Positions 14,913-24,412 of a stretch of DNA of 26,343 nt are shown one piece after another (position 1 is the stretch's first letter; each line of letters opens with the position of its first letter). Source of the stretch: Veillonella parvula (GTDB lineage: Bacteria; Bacillota; Negativicutes; Veillonellales; Veillonellaceae); contig CAMUQE010000007.1 in the NCBI GenBank assembly GCA_947096075.1, positions 1 to 26,343 of the forward strand, in the 5' to 3' direction. The notes under the pieces were generated by a model. That model made no database searches, had not been told where the DNA came from, and saw nothing but the letters and a program-made list of their open reading frames with translations. Position numbers and translations under genes: made by a program.

Positions 14913-16895
14913 CTAGAATTTTTGAGTATAGCTGAGTTGGTAATTAAATGGTTCATCCCAGTATTCCCAGTCACCGTTGGAAATAACATTATGACGGTTT
15001 AACAAGTTACGTGCATCTAGCCGCAAGGATGAGTTTTCATTGAACTGATAGCCTACGTATGCATTCCAAGCTATAAGATTTGGGTTTGTACCGCCATCGC
15101 GGTTCTTCATCCGTTTTGTTACAAAGTTGATGCTAGTACCTGCAGTCCAGGTTGAGCTATTGTAATGGATACCCCCTGTAAATTGCAATTTAGGGTTAGC
15201 TTGTTTCCAATAGGTCTTATCGATTTCTCGTTGTTTTGGATTAGAATACGATGCACCCACAGTCATTTTTAAGTGATCTGTTAATTTACGACCATATTGG
15301 GCTTCGATACCGACATTTCTATAGCGACCACCATTTACGCGAATCGTGTTTTTACCATTGCTATCCGGTTTCCAAGAGAAGAAGTTTTTGAAGTCCATGT
15401 AGAACGCCGCCACCTTCCAACTATCTTTGTTGGTAATGTGCTTGTACCCTAATTCATAGTTCCAACCTTCTTCAGGTTTCAAATTACGTCCACTAACAGA
15501 GGCATAGCCTTTAGTGATTTTCTTGAAAGAATCACTGAGATTTGGCATTCTAAAGGCTTTACCAACATTCATATACATGGATGATTCCTTGTTAATACGA
15601 TGTTGTAATTGGAACTGAGGAATTAATACGCGTTGATTTTTTACAGGGTCTTTAATATCTGAGTAACGCAAACCTAAAATACTAGTCCATTTAGGATTAA
15701 TTTGATAGGAATACGTACCATAAACAGCATAGCTATTGCGATGAGGATTTCCATAGTAAGGACCAGATGTAGTACGATATGTTTCTCGTTTACCAAGTAC
15801 ACCAGCAATTAAATAATCCTTGCCATCCCGGAAGTCCCATTCATGTTGTACGTCGAAACCATATTGACGAGCAATATAGTTGCTATCATTGACTGTAAAA
15901 GCTTTAGCACTATGTTTACGACTTTTACCATACAAATCTCTATCATTGTAGAAGATTGTACCTGTAGTATTGCCATCTTTATAAATTAAAGACGCATTAT
16001 TTTTAGTGTCTTTATAAGCATAGGTTGTAGAGTGAAGCTTTTGCTTAATAGGATTCGTTTCTGTACTCAACTGTCCAAAAGAAGAATTACCTTCAAAGCG
16101 ACTAAAGTTCAAAGTCAACTTATCATTTAATTTACCGCTCATAAATACACCTAAGGAATTCCCTTTGTTACGAGCTGTATAATATTCATAGCCTCTAACA
16201 TAAGCACCGATATCGGAGCGGATAGGGGTTTCTGGATCTTGAGCACCAAAGAAGTTACGTTCCACACCAATTAAGAAGCGAGGCGTGCCATAGTTAATTT
16301 TATAAGTTTGGCGACCCATATTACCAAAACCTACCGTAGCAGAGCCCCCTTCTTTACTTGGAGTCTTAGTAATTACATTGATAACACCACTCATAGCATC
16401 AGCGCCATATAAAGCAGAGGCTGCACCTTTTAATACTTCAATGCGTTCAATAGAGCTAGTCGGAATAGAACTAAGGCCGCCCTTGCCATTGAGGTTCATC
16501 GGTACCCCATTCATGAGAATCAAGGATCCCCGTTCAAGGCCACGGATATTCACACGGCTATCCATAGCCCCATATTCAAGACCGGATGCACCATAGGAAA
16601 AAGACGTAATGCCTGGTACCATATTAACTGCATCAAATGCATTTTTAGCACCGCTATTAGCTAAGTCCTTTTGAGTAATAACATCCAACGCGGCAGGCGT
16701 ATCTAAATCTAAAAGAGCCATGCGATTTGCTGTCACATTGATAGTATGGATTTCAGATACTCCATTAGTTTCACTCGATGCAGCTATAGTGGGAGTCTTA
16801 TCAGCACTTACCTCTGCTGCATATCCATTCACAGACAATCCTATCAATGCTAAACCCACAAGTATAGATATACGATGCTTAATTTGTTGTCTCAT
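14913..16895 (-). CDS. TonB-dependent outer-membrane receptor B
   Basis: This 660-residue receptor has a signal peptide ending near residue 26 (SVNGYA), a TonB box HTINVTANR, the plug with IERIEVLKGAASALYGADAM and GVINVITKTPSKEGG, and a barrel ending in the outer-membrane consensus SYTQKF. FRMPNLSDSF followed by GRNLKPEEGWNYELGYK resembles the conserved barrel segment of heme/siderophore receptors. It is highly similar to receptor C immediately upstream, by eye about two thirds identical over long stretches, indicating a tandem duplication. ATG at 16895 is preferred because GTGAGG (16904-16909) precedes it by 8 bases; an upstream in-frame start at 16934 has no comparable site. It is the first gene of the second unit, behind its own promoter, and is followed by lipoprotein 2. 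Confidence 0.9.
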   Translation of the reverse strand: MRQQIKHRISILVGLALIGLSVNGYAAEVSADKTPTIAASSETNGVSEIHTINVTANRMALLDLDTPAALDVITQKDLANSGAKNAFDAVNMVPGITSFSYGASGLEYGAMDSRVNIRGLERGSLILMNGVPMNLNGKGGLSSIPTSSIERIEVLKGAASALYGADAMSGVINVITKTPSKEGGSATVGFGNMGRQTYKINYGTPRFLIGVERNFFGAQDPETPIRSDIGAYVRGYEYYTARNKGNSLGVFMSGKLNDKLTLNFSRFEGNSSFGQLSTETNPIKQKLHSTTYAYKDTKNNASLIYKDGNTTGTIFYNDRDLYGKSRKHSAKAFTVNDSNYIARQYGFDVQHEWDFRDGKDYLIAGVLGKRETYRTTSGPYYGNPHRNSYAVYGTYSYQINPKWTSILGLRYSDIKDPVKNQRVLIPQFQLQHRINKESSMYMNVGKAFRMPNLSDSFKKITKGYASVSGRNLKPEEGWNYELGYKHITNKDSWKVAAFYMDFKNFFSWKPDSNGKNTIRVNGGRYRNVGIEAQYGRKLTDHLKMTVGASYSNPKQREIDKTYWKQANPKLQFTGGIHYNSSTWTAGTSINFVTKRMKNRDGGTNPNLIAWNAYVGYQFNENSSLRLDARNLLNRHNVISNGDWEYWDEPFNYQLSYTQKF

Positions 16896-16955
16896 ACCAA
16901 ATGCCTCACTTAACACATATATACATTCACACAATTATATAAACTACATATTTGT

Positions 16956-17001
16956 ATTATTACACATTTATTTGGCCCGCACAAAACCCATACCCCTACC
17001 G
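16956..17001 (-). promoter_or_regulatory. Promoter of the second unit with conserved upstream box
   Basis: On the minus strand, -35 TTGTGC (plus 16979-16984), a 17-base spacer and -10 AATAAT (16956-16961) give a leader of about 55 bases to receptor B. Directly upstream of the -35, at 16985-17001, lies a G-rich box that reads GGTAGGGGTATGGGTT on the minus strand. The same box, with two single-base insertions, sits in the same place before the exbB promoter. It lies upstream of transcription, so a protein-binding site is more likely than a riboswitch. Confidence 0.6.
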
Positions 17002-17038
17002 CTACTGCATTCTCGGGGAATTGTATCGTTAATACATA

Positions 17039-18982
17039 TTAAAATTTTTGTGTATAACTTAATTCATAATTGAATGGTGCATCCCAGTATTCATAATCTC
17101 CATTGGATACCACATTATGACGATTCAAAAGATTGCGTGCATCGAGGCGTAATGTAGCATCTTTGTTAAAGTGATACCCAACGTAAGCATTCCAAAGAGC
17201 AATGTTAGGATTTAAGCCGCCATCACGATTGCGCAAGCGTTTGGTTACAAAATTCAGGGATGTGCCTACATTCCAAGTAGAGCTTTTATAATGAATGCCG
17301 GTTGTAAACTGTAACTTAGGAGCCGCTTGTTTCCAATAGGTTTCATTCATTTCCTTTTGTTTTGGATTAGAATAAGAACCACTTACACTCATTTTGAGTC
17401 GATCTGATAAATGTCTACTATACTCAGCTTCAATCCCAACATTGTGGAATTTACCACCGTTTACACGAACGGTTGGGCGACCATTTTCATCAGGTTGCCA
17501 TTGGAAGAAGTTCTTGAAGTCCATATAGAACATGTCCACCTTCCAGCTATCCTTCTTATTAAGACGTTTATAACCTAATTCATAGTTCCAACCCTCTTCA
17601 GGCTTAAGATTTTTACCACTTACTGCTGTGTATTGGCGGTTCACGCTACGGAATGAATCACTCAAGCTAGGCATCGTGTAAGCTTTCCCTATATTTAAGT
17701 ACATGGAGGAAGCTTTATTGATGGTGTGCAACAATTGGAACTGAGGCGTTAACACATATTGGTCCTTAATAGGATCACTAATGGCTGTATAACGCAAGCC
17801 CAAAATGGCAGTCCATTTGGGATTGATTTCACGAGAATAGCTACTGTACACCGCATAGGTATTACGATGAGGCCGTGTATACACAGGGGCCTGTGTGGCA
17901 CGATAGGTTTCTTGCTTACCTGTAACACCGGCAATCAAATAATCCTTACCGCCTCTAAAGTCCCATTCATGTTGTACATCTATACCATATTGACGAGCTA
18001 CATAACTGGTTTCGGTCGGCTTGAACTGTTTAGCACTATGAACACGGCTTTCACCACGCATAGTACGGTCATTATAAAACAATATTCCCGTCGTATTATC
18101 ATCCTTATAAATCAAAGATGCATTATTACGGTCATCCTTGTAATGATATGTCGTAGAATGACGAGCCTGTCTCACAGGATTTCTTTCTGTACTAATCAAA
18201 CCAAAGGAGGAACGGCTTTCAGCGCGAGTATAATTTAAGGTTATCTTATCTGAAAGCTTACCGCTCATGAACACACCTAAGGAGTTACCTTTATTGCGCG
18301 TAGTGTAGTAATCATAACCCTTGCGGCCTGTATAGTCATACCGCACCGGTGTAGATGGATCTTGAGTCCCCCCGTATTTTCTATCGATACCAACGAGGAA
18401 TCGATCAGTACCATAAGAAATATCAAATCTCTTGGAGCCTCGATTACCTACAGCTACCGTAGCAGAACCGCCCTCTTTTGACGGCGTTTTTGTAATAATA
18501 TTTATAACGCCACCTAAAGCTTCTGCGCCATATAAGGTAGAGGCCGCCCCCTTTACAACTTCGATGCGCTCAATGGCACTGGTAGGTATAGAGTCAATTC
18601 CGCTCTTACCATTTAAGTTCATAGGTACACCGTTTACAAGAACAAGTGCACCGCGATCGAGACCACGAATATTCGTACGGCTATCCATGCCACCAAAATC
18701 TGCGCCAGATGCACTAAAGGAGTTAATGGTTACACCCGGTACATTAGCGACCGCATCAAAAGCCGTCTTAGCACCGCTATTTTGTATATCCTCTTGGGTA
18801 ATAACAGAAGTCGATACTGGTGTATCTAAATCTAATAACGATGTACGATTAGCGGTAACATTTATGGTAACTTCTTCCTCATTATTGTTCATTGTTACAT
18901 CTAAAGCATAACTATTAATTGACATAGTAGTTAATGCCATAAGCACTGCTACATAGACTTGTTTATTCATTCGTTTCATCAT
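17039..18982 (-). CDS. TonB-dependent outer-membrane receptor C
   Basis: This 647-residue receptor is the tandem paralog of receptor B. The signal peptide ends near residue 26 (INSYA), a TonB box VTINVTANR follows, and the plug shows LVNGVPMNLNGKSG, IERIEVVKGAASTLYGAEAL and GVINIITKTPSKEGG. The barrel has YTMPSLSDSF then GKNLKPEEGWNYELGYK and ends in SYTQKF, as in receptor B. The two differ most in the early barrel loops (after FLVGIDR), where ligand contacts are expected. The ATG at 18982 follows AGAGG (18988-18992) by 5 bases; the ATG at 18979 is equally possible, and an upstream TTG at 19000 is less likely. It is 18 bases after ATPase 2 and last in the first unit, with no terminator seen before the next promoter. 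Confidence 0.9.
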   Translation of the reverse strand: MMKRMNKQVYVAVLMALTTMSINSYALDVTMNNNEEEVTINVTANRTSLLDLDTPVSTSVITQEDIQNSGAKTAFDAVANVPGVTINSFSASGADFGGMDSRTNIRGLDRGALVLVNGVPMNLNGKSGIDSIPTSAIERIEVVKGAASTLYGAEALGGVINIITKTPSKEGGSATVAVGNRGSKRFDISYGTDRFLVGIDRKYGGTQDPSTPVRYDYTGRKGYDYYTTRNKGNSLGVFMSGKLSDKITLNYTRAESRSSFGLISTERNPVRQARHSTTYHYKDDRNNASLIYKDDNTTGILFYNDRTMRGESRVHSAKQFKPTETSYVARQYGIDVQHEWDFRGGKDYLIAGVTGKQETYRATQAPVYTRPHRNTYAVYSSYSREINPKWTAILGLRYTAISDPIKDQYVLTPQFQLLHTINKASSMYLNIGKAYTMPSLSDSFRSVNRQYTAVSGKNLKPEEGWNYELGYKRLNKKDSWKVDMFYMDFKNFFQWQPDENGRPTVRVNGGKFHNVGIEAEYSRHLSDRLKMSVSGSYSNPKQKEMNETYWKQAAPKLQFTTGIHYKSSTWNVGTSLNFVTKRLRNRDGGLNPNIALWNAYVGYHFNKDATLRLDARNLLNRHNVVSNGDYEYWDAPFNYELSYTQKF

Positions 18983-19000
18983 CCATGCCTCTTTTTTCAA

Positions 19001-19762
19001 TTATTCCATATTATATATAATATTTAATCGTCCATTTGGTAATGTTTGTACCGTGGCGGACACGCCGTAGATGTGTCGGATGGTCTCCTCTGTCAATACT
19101 TCGTTAGGGGTCCCTGTACACACTACGGAGCCGTCTTTTAAGGCAATGAGACGGTCACAATAAATAGCTGCTAAATTTAAATCGTGAATAGCAGCCACTA
19201 CGGTTGCATCAAGGCGTTTTACAATCGTCATCAGTTCCAGCTGATACTTAATATCTAGATGGTTTGTCGGCTCGTCTAGCACTAGACATTCTGTGCGTTG
19301 TGCCAAAGCACGCGCTAAGATAACCCGTTGTTGCTCGCCACCAGATAAAGTATTAAAATTGCGGCTTTCAAAATCACTAAGTCCTACTTGAGCCAGTGCA
19401 TGTCGCGCGATTTCATAGTCATCAATTTGATCTCGATCGAGCAATCCTTTATAAGGGGAACGGCCCATGAGAACCATTTCAAGGACGGAAAAATCAAAGT
19501 TAACCGTACTATGCTGCGCTACTACAGCCATTTTTAAGGCTGTATCACGATGGCTTAAAGAACTCATTTCAGTGCCATCAAAGAAAATCTTGCCATTGTT
19601 AGGTTGAAGTACTCGGTATAAGCATTTTAAAAACGTACTTTTACCACTCCCATTAGGACCTATAATTCCAACGAATTCCTTATTTCGTATATCTAGGGAA
19701 ATATCATGCAGGATCGTTTTCAGACCAAATGAGACTTGGATATTATCTGTTTGAATATTCAT
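19001..19762 (-). CDS. ABC transporter ATPase 2 (FecE/FepC type)
   Basis: This 253-residue ATPase has all catalytic motifs: Walker A GPNGSGKST (35-43), signature LSGGEQQR (about 138-145), Walker B CLVLDEP (about 157-163) and switch His in AIHDLNLAA. It powers permease 2, which it follows with a one-base TAATG overlap; GGAGGGG lies just before the ATG. Length is standard for iron-siderophore/heme importers. It is clearly different from ATPase 1 outside the motifs, so the two transporters are not a recent duplication. Confidence 0.92.
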   Translation of the reverse strand: MNIQTDNIQVSFGLKTILHDISLDIRNKEFVGIIGPNGSGKSTFLKCLYRVLQPNNGKIFFDGTEMSSLSHRDTALKMAVVAQHSTVNFDFSVLEMVLMGRSPYKGLLDRDQIDDYEIARHALAQVGLSDFESRNFNTLSGGEQQRVILARALAQRTECLVLDEPTNHLDIKYQLELMTIVKRLDATVVAAIHDLNLAAIYCDRLIALKDGSVVCTGTPNEVLTEETIRHIYGVSATVQTLPNGRLNIIYNME

Positions 19763-20808
19763 TATTCCCCTCCAAATCCGTAGTTCTTACGCACCAACAT
19801 ATACACAAAGGTTGGTGCCCCAATGAGAGAAATGAGAATGCCGATTGGCAATTCTGCATGAGGAATAATGCATCGGCACAAGCCATCAGCGATAACGAGG
19901 AAAATACTACCTCCCAACGCGCTGAACGGAATCAAAGTCCAGTGATTCGTTCCGATTGTCATGCGCACGAGGTGAGGAATCAAGAGGCCTACAAAGCCAA
20001 TCATGCCCGCCGCGTACACTACAAAACCGATGATAAGAGAGCTAATAATCAAATAGACTTGGCGGTACGTATGTAAGTCGCGCCCTAAAGTTATGGCCAC
20101 CTCATCACCGAGGAGCATCATGTTTAAAATTCTGCTTTGAGACCAGAAAAAGATGATGCTCACGAGGACAACGACGGCAATAAACGGCAACATATCCCAT
20201 TTAGCGCCCGCAAAGCTACCCATCAACCAATATGTAATGGTTTGGATGCCTTCCTTATCGTCCGCTAAATAAACCACAAAACTAGAGAAGGAGCTACATA
20301 CGGCGCTTAACGCCAAGCCCCCTAAAATCAATTTCACCGAATTTGGTCGGCCACCCAAGTTCGAGATAAACAATACACCGAAGGAAATCGCCATAGCCCC
20401 AATAAAGGCCATAACGCCGACGAAGTTCTCACCGAACATAACGCCTACACCAAATAAAATAGCTATCGTAGCACCGAGAGACGCACCGGAGGAAATCCCC
20501 AAGATATAAGGATCTGCCAGTGGATTCTTAACGATGGCCTGCATGATAACGCCAGATACCGCAAGGCCTGCCCCAATAATAGCGGCCATCAACAACCGCG
20601 GCATACGTAGTAACCAAATAATGGTCTGCTCTGGGCCATTCATAGGATCATCAATAGCCAAAGGGCTAGAAAATTGATCCATTACAATATTAAAGATTTG
20701 AGAAAGTGAAAACTGTACTGTACCAACAGAAAGTCCCCATAGAATGGCTACTGCTAGCACCCCTATGAGGACAAATCCGCCAGCAGTATATCCAATACGT
20801 TGTAGCAT
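19762..20808 (-). CDS. ABC transporter permease 2 (FecCD/BtuC family)
   Basis: This 348-residue, roughly 10-helix inner-membrane permease of the iron-chelate/cobalamin/heme importers shows MPRLLMAAIIGAGLAVSGVIMQ, NPLADPYILGISSGASLGAT, GMIGFVGLLIPHLVRMTIG and the ending LIGAPTFVYMLVRK. AAGGAG 5 bases before the ATG supports the start. It lies 12 bases after lipoprotein 3 and overlaps ATPase 2 by one base. Together these form the second transporter, presumably serving receptors D and C. Confidence 0.92.
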   Translation of the reverse strand: MLQRIGYTAGGFVLIGVLAVAILWGLSVGTVQFSLSQIFNIVMDQFSSPLAIDDPMNGPEQTIIWLLRMPRLLMAAIIGAGLAVSGVIMQAIVKNPLADPYILGISSGASLGATIAILFGVGVMFGENFVGVMAFIGAMAISFGVLFISNLGGRPNSVKLILGGLALSAVCSSFSSFVVYLADDKEGIQTITYWLMGSFAGAKWDMLPFIAVVVLVSIIFFWSQSRILNMMLLGDEVAITLGRDLHTYRQVYLIISSLIIGFVVYAAGMIGFVGLLIPHLVRMTIGTNHWTLIPFSALGGSIFLVIADGLCRCIIPHAELPIGILISLIGAPTFVYMLVRKNYGFGGE

Positions 20809-20820
20809 ACTGCTCCTTTA

Positions 20821-21843
20821 TTAATGAATTAAATCAGGTACCCCTTCTGGATATAGATTAGGGTACAACCCATGCGATACGATGTCGATACCATCGGATA
20901 AACGAATACCAGGACTATATACAGCAAGCAATGGCAAGAAATGAACGCGCTTATTGCGCAACGCATTTACCCCTTGTAAACCTGGCTGCGTTAATACATA
21001 GTTCATAATCACATCTGCTTGGCTATATTCGCCATCAGATACAATCAAGAATATAACGTCCGGATTCTGTTCAATTACATCCTCCATACTAATAGTCGGT
21101 GTTTCCGTGTCAATTACATCCGCATGTAGGGAATCCCCTATATTACCTGCTAATGTCTTATGTCCATACAATCGAAAATGCTTACCTTCCACCTCAATAA
21201 ACAATGCCTTTGGTGACTTTTCGTTAGCCGTTTGAGCTACCGTGTATGCCACAGATTGTTGCATCTCTTGAATGAGACGCTCTGCTTCCATGTTGCGATT
21301 AAAAATACGCCCCAAATCTCGAATATATTTATACTCCATATCCATGGTGAGCGCCGATTGAGCCCCCAAGGAGGACTCTGCAATATATACATTCGCTTGT
21401 CTCGCCTGCCAAAATGTAGGTGTTTGTAACATTTTATTTGTGAAAGTAGACTTCCACCCTACCAACAAATCAGGCTTCATCATCAATACACTTTCTAAAT
21501 TGGCGTATTTCAGATCCTTGTATGGAATTGTATCGTACGCCTCACGGTATTCTGGTCGCACGTATTTGCGATCTGGAATCCCCATGCCCGCTACGATACG
21601 ATCCCCTTCACCAAGAGCAATGATAGTTTCTATGGAGTTTTGCCACATCGCTACCACACGCTCGGGCACTGCCGTATAGGTACTTTCAAAAGGTTCACCT
21701 CGACGTACAAAGGATTCAATTGTCACTGGTGGCTGCAATTCGATATGTGCTGGTGTAGACTGATGGTCCTCAACAGTTACCTGCTGAGGACCACAACCTA
21801 CACATATTAATAGACATAGTATTAATACGCTGAATCTAATCAT
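20821..21843 (-). CDS. Periplasmic iron-chelate-binding lipoprotein 3 (FepB/FecB type)
   Basis: This 340-residue binding lipoprotein has lipobox ICVGC (Cys near residue 17). The fold markers are PERVVAMWQNSIETIIALG, MMKPDLLVGWKS and QNPDVIFLIV. It is more divergent from lipoproteins 1 and 2 than they are from each other; PERVVA followed by a long Trp/Tyr-containing segment is more like siderophore-binding FepB/FecB proteins. Its ATG overlaps the stop of receptor D as TAATG, so receptor and binding protein are co-translated. It passes ligand to permease 2. Confidence 0.9.
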   Translation of the reverse strand: MIRFSVLILCLLICVGCGPQQVTVEDHQSTPAHIELQPPVTIESFVRRGEPFESTYTAVPERVVAMWQNSIETIIALGEGDRIVAGMGIPDRKYVRPEYREAYDTIPYKDLKYANLESVLMMKPDLLVGWKSTFTNKMLQTPTFWQARQANVYIAESSLGAQSALTMDMEYKYIRDLGRIFNRNMEAERLIQEMQQSVAYTVAQTANEKSPKALFIEVEGKHFRLYGHKTLAGNIGDSLHADVIDTETPTISMEDVIEQNPDVIFLIVSDGEYSQADVIMNYVLTQPGLQGVNALRNKRVHFLPLLAVYSPGIRLSDGIDIVSHGLYPNLYPEGVPDLIH

Positions 21844-24293
21844 TAAAATTTATATTTCGCCCCAATCATGAAGGAACGTGCTGGCATAGCCGCACTACCA
21901 CGACCATTATAAGCGCTATAGCTTGTTTCATAAGCGCGGTTAAGAACGTTATTGACCACGATGTACGCAGTTAAATCTTTTGTTACATCATAGTTAAGGT
22001 TCCAGTCCACGATGAGGAAGCGTCTATGAGTGAATGCATAGTCGCTATTGCCAGTGTACCAGTTAATCAACAAACCAGAATATAGACGCTTGTTATCATA
22101 GGAAATGTTCAATGCATAGTGGTTTTGCGGACGCAAGCTGTTAATAGCCACGTTGATATCATCGCTATTGCTATAGCCCCAGTTTGGATCAAGAACCCAA
22201 CCACCTTTAGATAACCATTTATCTTTCATATGAGAGTAAGACGCACTCATTGTTACATGTTCATTTAATCTGTGGTCTACTGTAATATTGAAAGATTGTT
22301 TGTTTTCTTTTGCATTAACTGCTGTTTTTTCAAAGTCGCCGGTTCTATTGTTCAAAATTGGCAATGTAGCGATGGCATTTCTCATACGCGTGTAATCATA
22401 ATGAACTGCTACAGTAGTATTATTACCTTTACCAAACGTATGTAATAGGCCCCATGTGAAAGCATCGCCTTTTTCATCATCTAATGGTGTATTAAATACC
22501 CCATCAACCGCACTGTAGTCGCCTGTTTTAAGCGGTCTCAAGATGCGAGTCCAACCAGCGTACATGCTAGTCTTTTTGTTAAACTTAACTTGACCATGCA
22601 AGCTAGGTGTCAAGGCGCTTACGCTACCCTTACCTTGGGAGTCACCACTGCCACTACCTTGAATGCTGCTGTAATGTACATAACGTAATGCTGGTGTTAA
22701 CTCCACATTGTTACCAATATAGATTTTATCTTGTAAGTACGCATATAAAGTATCACGACGAATATCAGAAGATACTACATTACCAGCACTTTTAACAGAA
22801 CGGGAGTTCAACTTGGATCGGCTGTAGTCAATATTAGCGATGATATCATGCTTATCAAGTTGACGAGTCCATTGAAGTTCAGCACCAGTTTTGCTTTCCT
22901 TATACCAGCTATTTGGACTACCAGCCATACCGCCAGTCTCTGCAATCCATTGGCGCAATGCATCACGACGGTCTGGGAATGGAGCTAAGTTAGCATCAAC
23001 CCAAGCATTAAATTGCTCTACAGTAGCACCATTAGGGAATGCCTTCGCATAGGCTTCACGAGCTTCTGCTTTTGTACCACGATACCAGGAGAATGTATCG
23101 CGACCTTCATAACGATGATCTAAACGATACAATCTTACAAAGCTTTCCATGTGGCCTTGGCGATCAAAAGTAAATTTTAAGTCTGTATCCAAGTTTTTGA
23201 ACTTACTATAAGAACCATAATGACCGTCTAAAGCGAATAAATTATGGTAGCCAGGATTTCTAGAATCACCGTACAAAGTTGGAGCATAACCTTGAGGATT
23301 AGTAGCCGTTACATACTTAGGATCTGTAACCAACTTATTGTTCGCATCAAATTGACCAATAGTAGCATTGGAAATGATACGACGCCAATCGTCTTGATTC
23401 CAATATTTACGGCTTGGTGTAGCTATAGGATAGCCATCGCGACCTTTTTTGAAGTTCATAGAAAACTGTAAGCTTTGCTTCTTATTGAACTCATGATCAA
23501 TACGCGTATTAAAGCCTTCTTCTTTCCACTTAGAACCAGTAAGTGTAGCTACTTCACCAGTGTCACCGTCCTTATATTTTGTATCTTGAGACATAGTGCG
23601 TGTAGCTGTCACAAAATAACCAGTAGAAGCATTTTTGCCAGCTGCACCTTGAACAGTTAAGTTGTAGCTGTGCTTATTCCAGCTGCCTGTTGCTACATCA
23701 ACAGAGCCATTGAAATCGCCTTTACCACGACGTGTAATGATATTAATAACACCGCCAGTAGCATCGGAACCATATTGAGAAGCACCAGGGCCTTTGATAA
23801 CTTCGATCTTATCAATAGCATCCATATTGGTCACTTCATCAATATTAACGCCTGTAGATTTAGAACCTTTTTTAGAACCTGTTCCAAGACGACCCGATGT
23901 AATATTGTCTACACGACGACCATCCACCAAAACTACAACGCGGGAGTCACCATTGATTGATACACCATTATTGTAGAATTGGTAACCATACTCACCACCA
24001 CGGTAGCCTGGGTTTTGGAATGTAACACCAGGAACGCGTTTAATCGCTTCTGTTACATCGCGATAATGACGCTTTTCAATCTCTTCACGAGTGATAACCT
24101 TTACATCACCACCAGTACGGTAATAAGATTGCTCAGTAATAGTATTACCATACTCATCCTTAGCCGCATCGGCTTTCACCGAAACATTATGAACCTCATA
24201 GCCTTTGAAGTTCTCATCATACGCATATGCTTGATACGTACCTAACGCTAACGTTACTGCAATAGCAGCAGATAAAATACGATGACTTGTCAT
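21843..24293 (-). CDS. TonB-dependent outer-membrane receptor D (large, FepA/CirA-like)
   Basis: This 816-residue receptor has a signal peptide ending near residue 24 (YQAYA), a plug with VVVLVDGRRVDN, IDKIEVIKGPGASQYGSDATGG and VINIITRRGKG, and a barrel ending IGAKYKF with terminal Phe. It is about 150-190 residues longer than the other three receptors. The extra length includes an Ala-rich, charged, helix-like insert around 22925-23105 (AEAREAYAKAFPNGATVEQF and the following 35 residues) in a presumed surface loop. No FRAP/NPNL-type motif was seen, favouring a siderophore or protein-bound ligand over free heme, tentatively. The ATG at 24293 follows GGAGGG (24297-24302); a GTG 15 bases upstream is a poor choice. 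It is the first receptor after tonB, with a 119-base gap. Confidence 0.9.
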   Translation of the reverse strand: MTSHRILSAAIAVTLALGTYQAYAYDENFKGYEVHNVSVKADAAKDEYGNTITEQSYYRTGGDVKVITREEIEKRHYRDVTEAIKRVPGVTFQNPGYRGGEYGYQFYNNGVSINGDSRVVVLVDGRRVDNITSGRLGTGSKKGSKSTGVNIDEVTNMDAIDKIEVIKGPGASQYGSDATGGVINIITRRGKGDFNGSVDVATGSWNKHSYNLTVQGAAGKNASTGYFVTATRTMSQDTKYKDGDTGEVATLTGSKWKEEGFNTRIDHEFNKKQSLQFSMNFKKGRDGYPIATPSRKYWNQDDWRRIISNATIGQFDANNKLVTDPKYVTATNPQGYAPTLYGDSRNPGYHNLFALDGHYGSYSKFKNLDTDLKFTFDRQGHMESFVRLYRLDHRYEGRDTFSWYRGTKAEAREAYAKAFPNGATVEQFNAWVDANLAPFPDRRDALRQWIAETGGMAGSPNSWYKESKTGAELQWTRQLDKHDIIANIDYSRSKLNSRSVKSAGNVVSSDIRRDTLYAYLQDKIYIGNNVELTPALRYVHYSSIQGSGSGDSQGKGSVSALTPSLHGQVKFNKKTSMYAGWTRILRPLKTGDYSAVDGVFNTPLDDEKGDAFTWGLLHTFGKGNNTTVAVHYDYTRMRNAIATLPILNNRTGDFEKTAVNAKENKQSFNITVDHRLNEHVTMSASYSHMKDKWLSKGGWVLDPNWGYSNSDDINVAINSLRPQNHYALNISYDNKRLYSGLLINWYTGNSDYAFTHRRFLIVDWNLNYDVTKDLTAYIVVNNVLNRAYETSYSAYNGRGSAAMPARSFMIGAKYKF

Positions 24294-24412
24294 AAACCCT
24301 CCACACACAATAAAAATAATATTAAAACTAATCCTCTAACAAATGCGTTTCTTGTATTTTCTGAATTACAACTACACACAAACATAATTCATACATTATC
24401 AGCTATAGAAGA
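24294..24412. other. Gap between tonB and receptor D
   Basis: These 119 bases hold no gene. A weak dyad ATAAT-6-ATTAT (24384-24399) loosely recalls Fur-box half sites. No terminator and no convincing promoter were seen, so read-through from tonB is expected. Confidence 0.4.

Noticed and set aside
16979..17030. Possible cobalamin or other metabolite riboswitch between receptors B and C
   Set aside because: No B12-box-like core was recognised, and the conserved box lies upstream of the inferred -35, outside the transcript.
24384..24399. Fur-box-like dyad ATAAT-6-ATTAT upstream of receptor D
   Set aside because: Arms are only 5 bp in AT-rich DNA and the spacing does not fit the 7-1-7 Fur pattern; no promoter was seen beside it.
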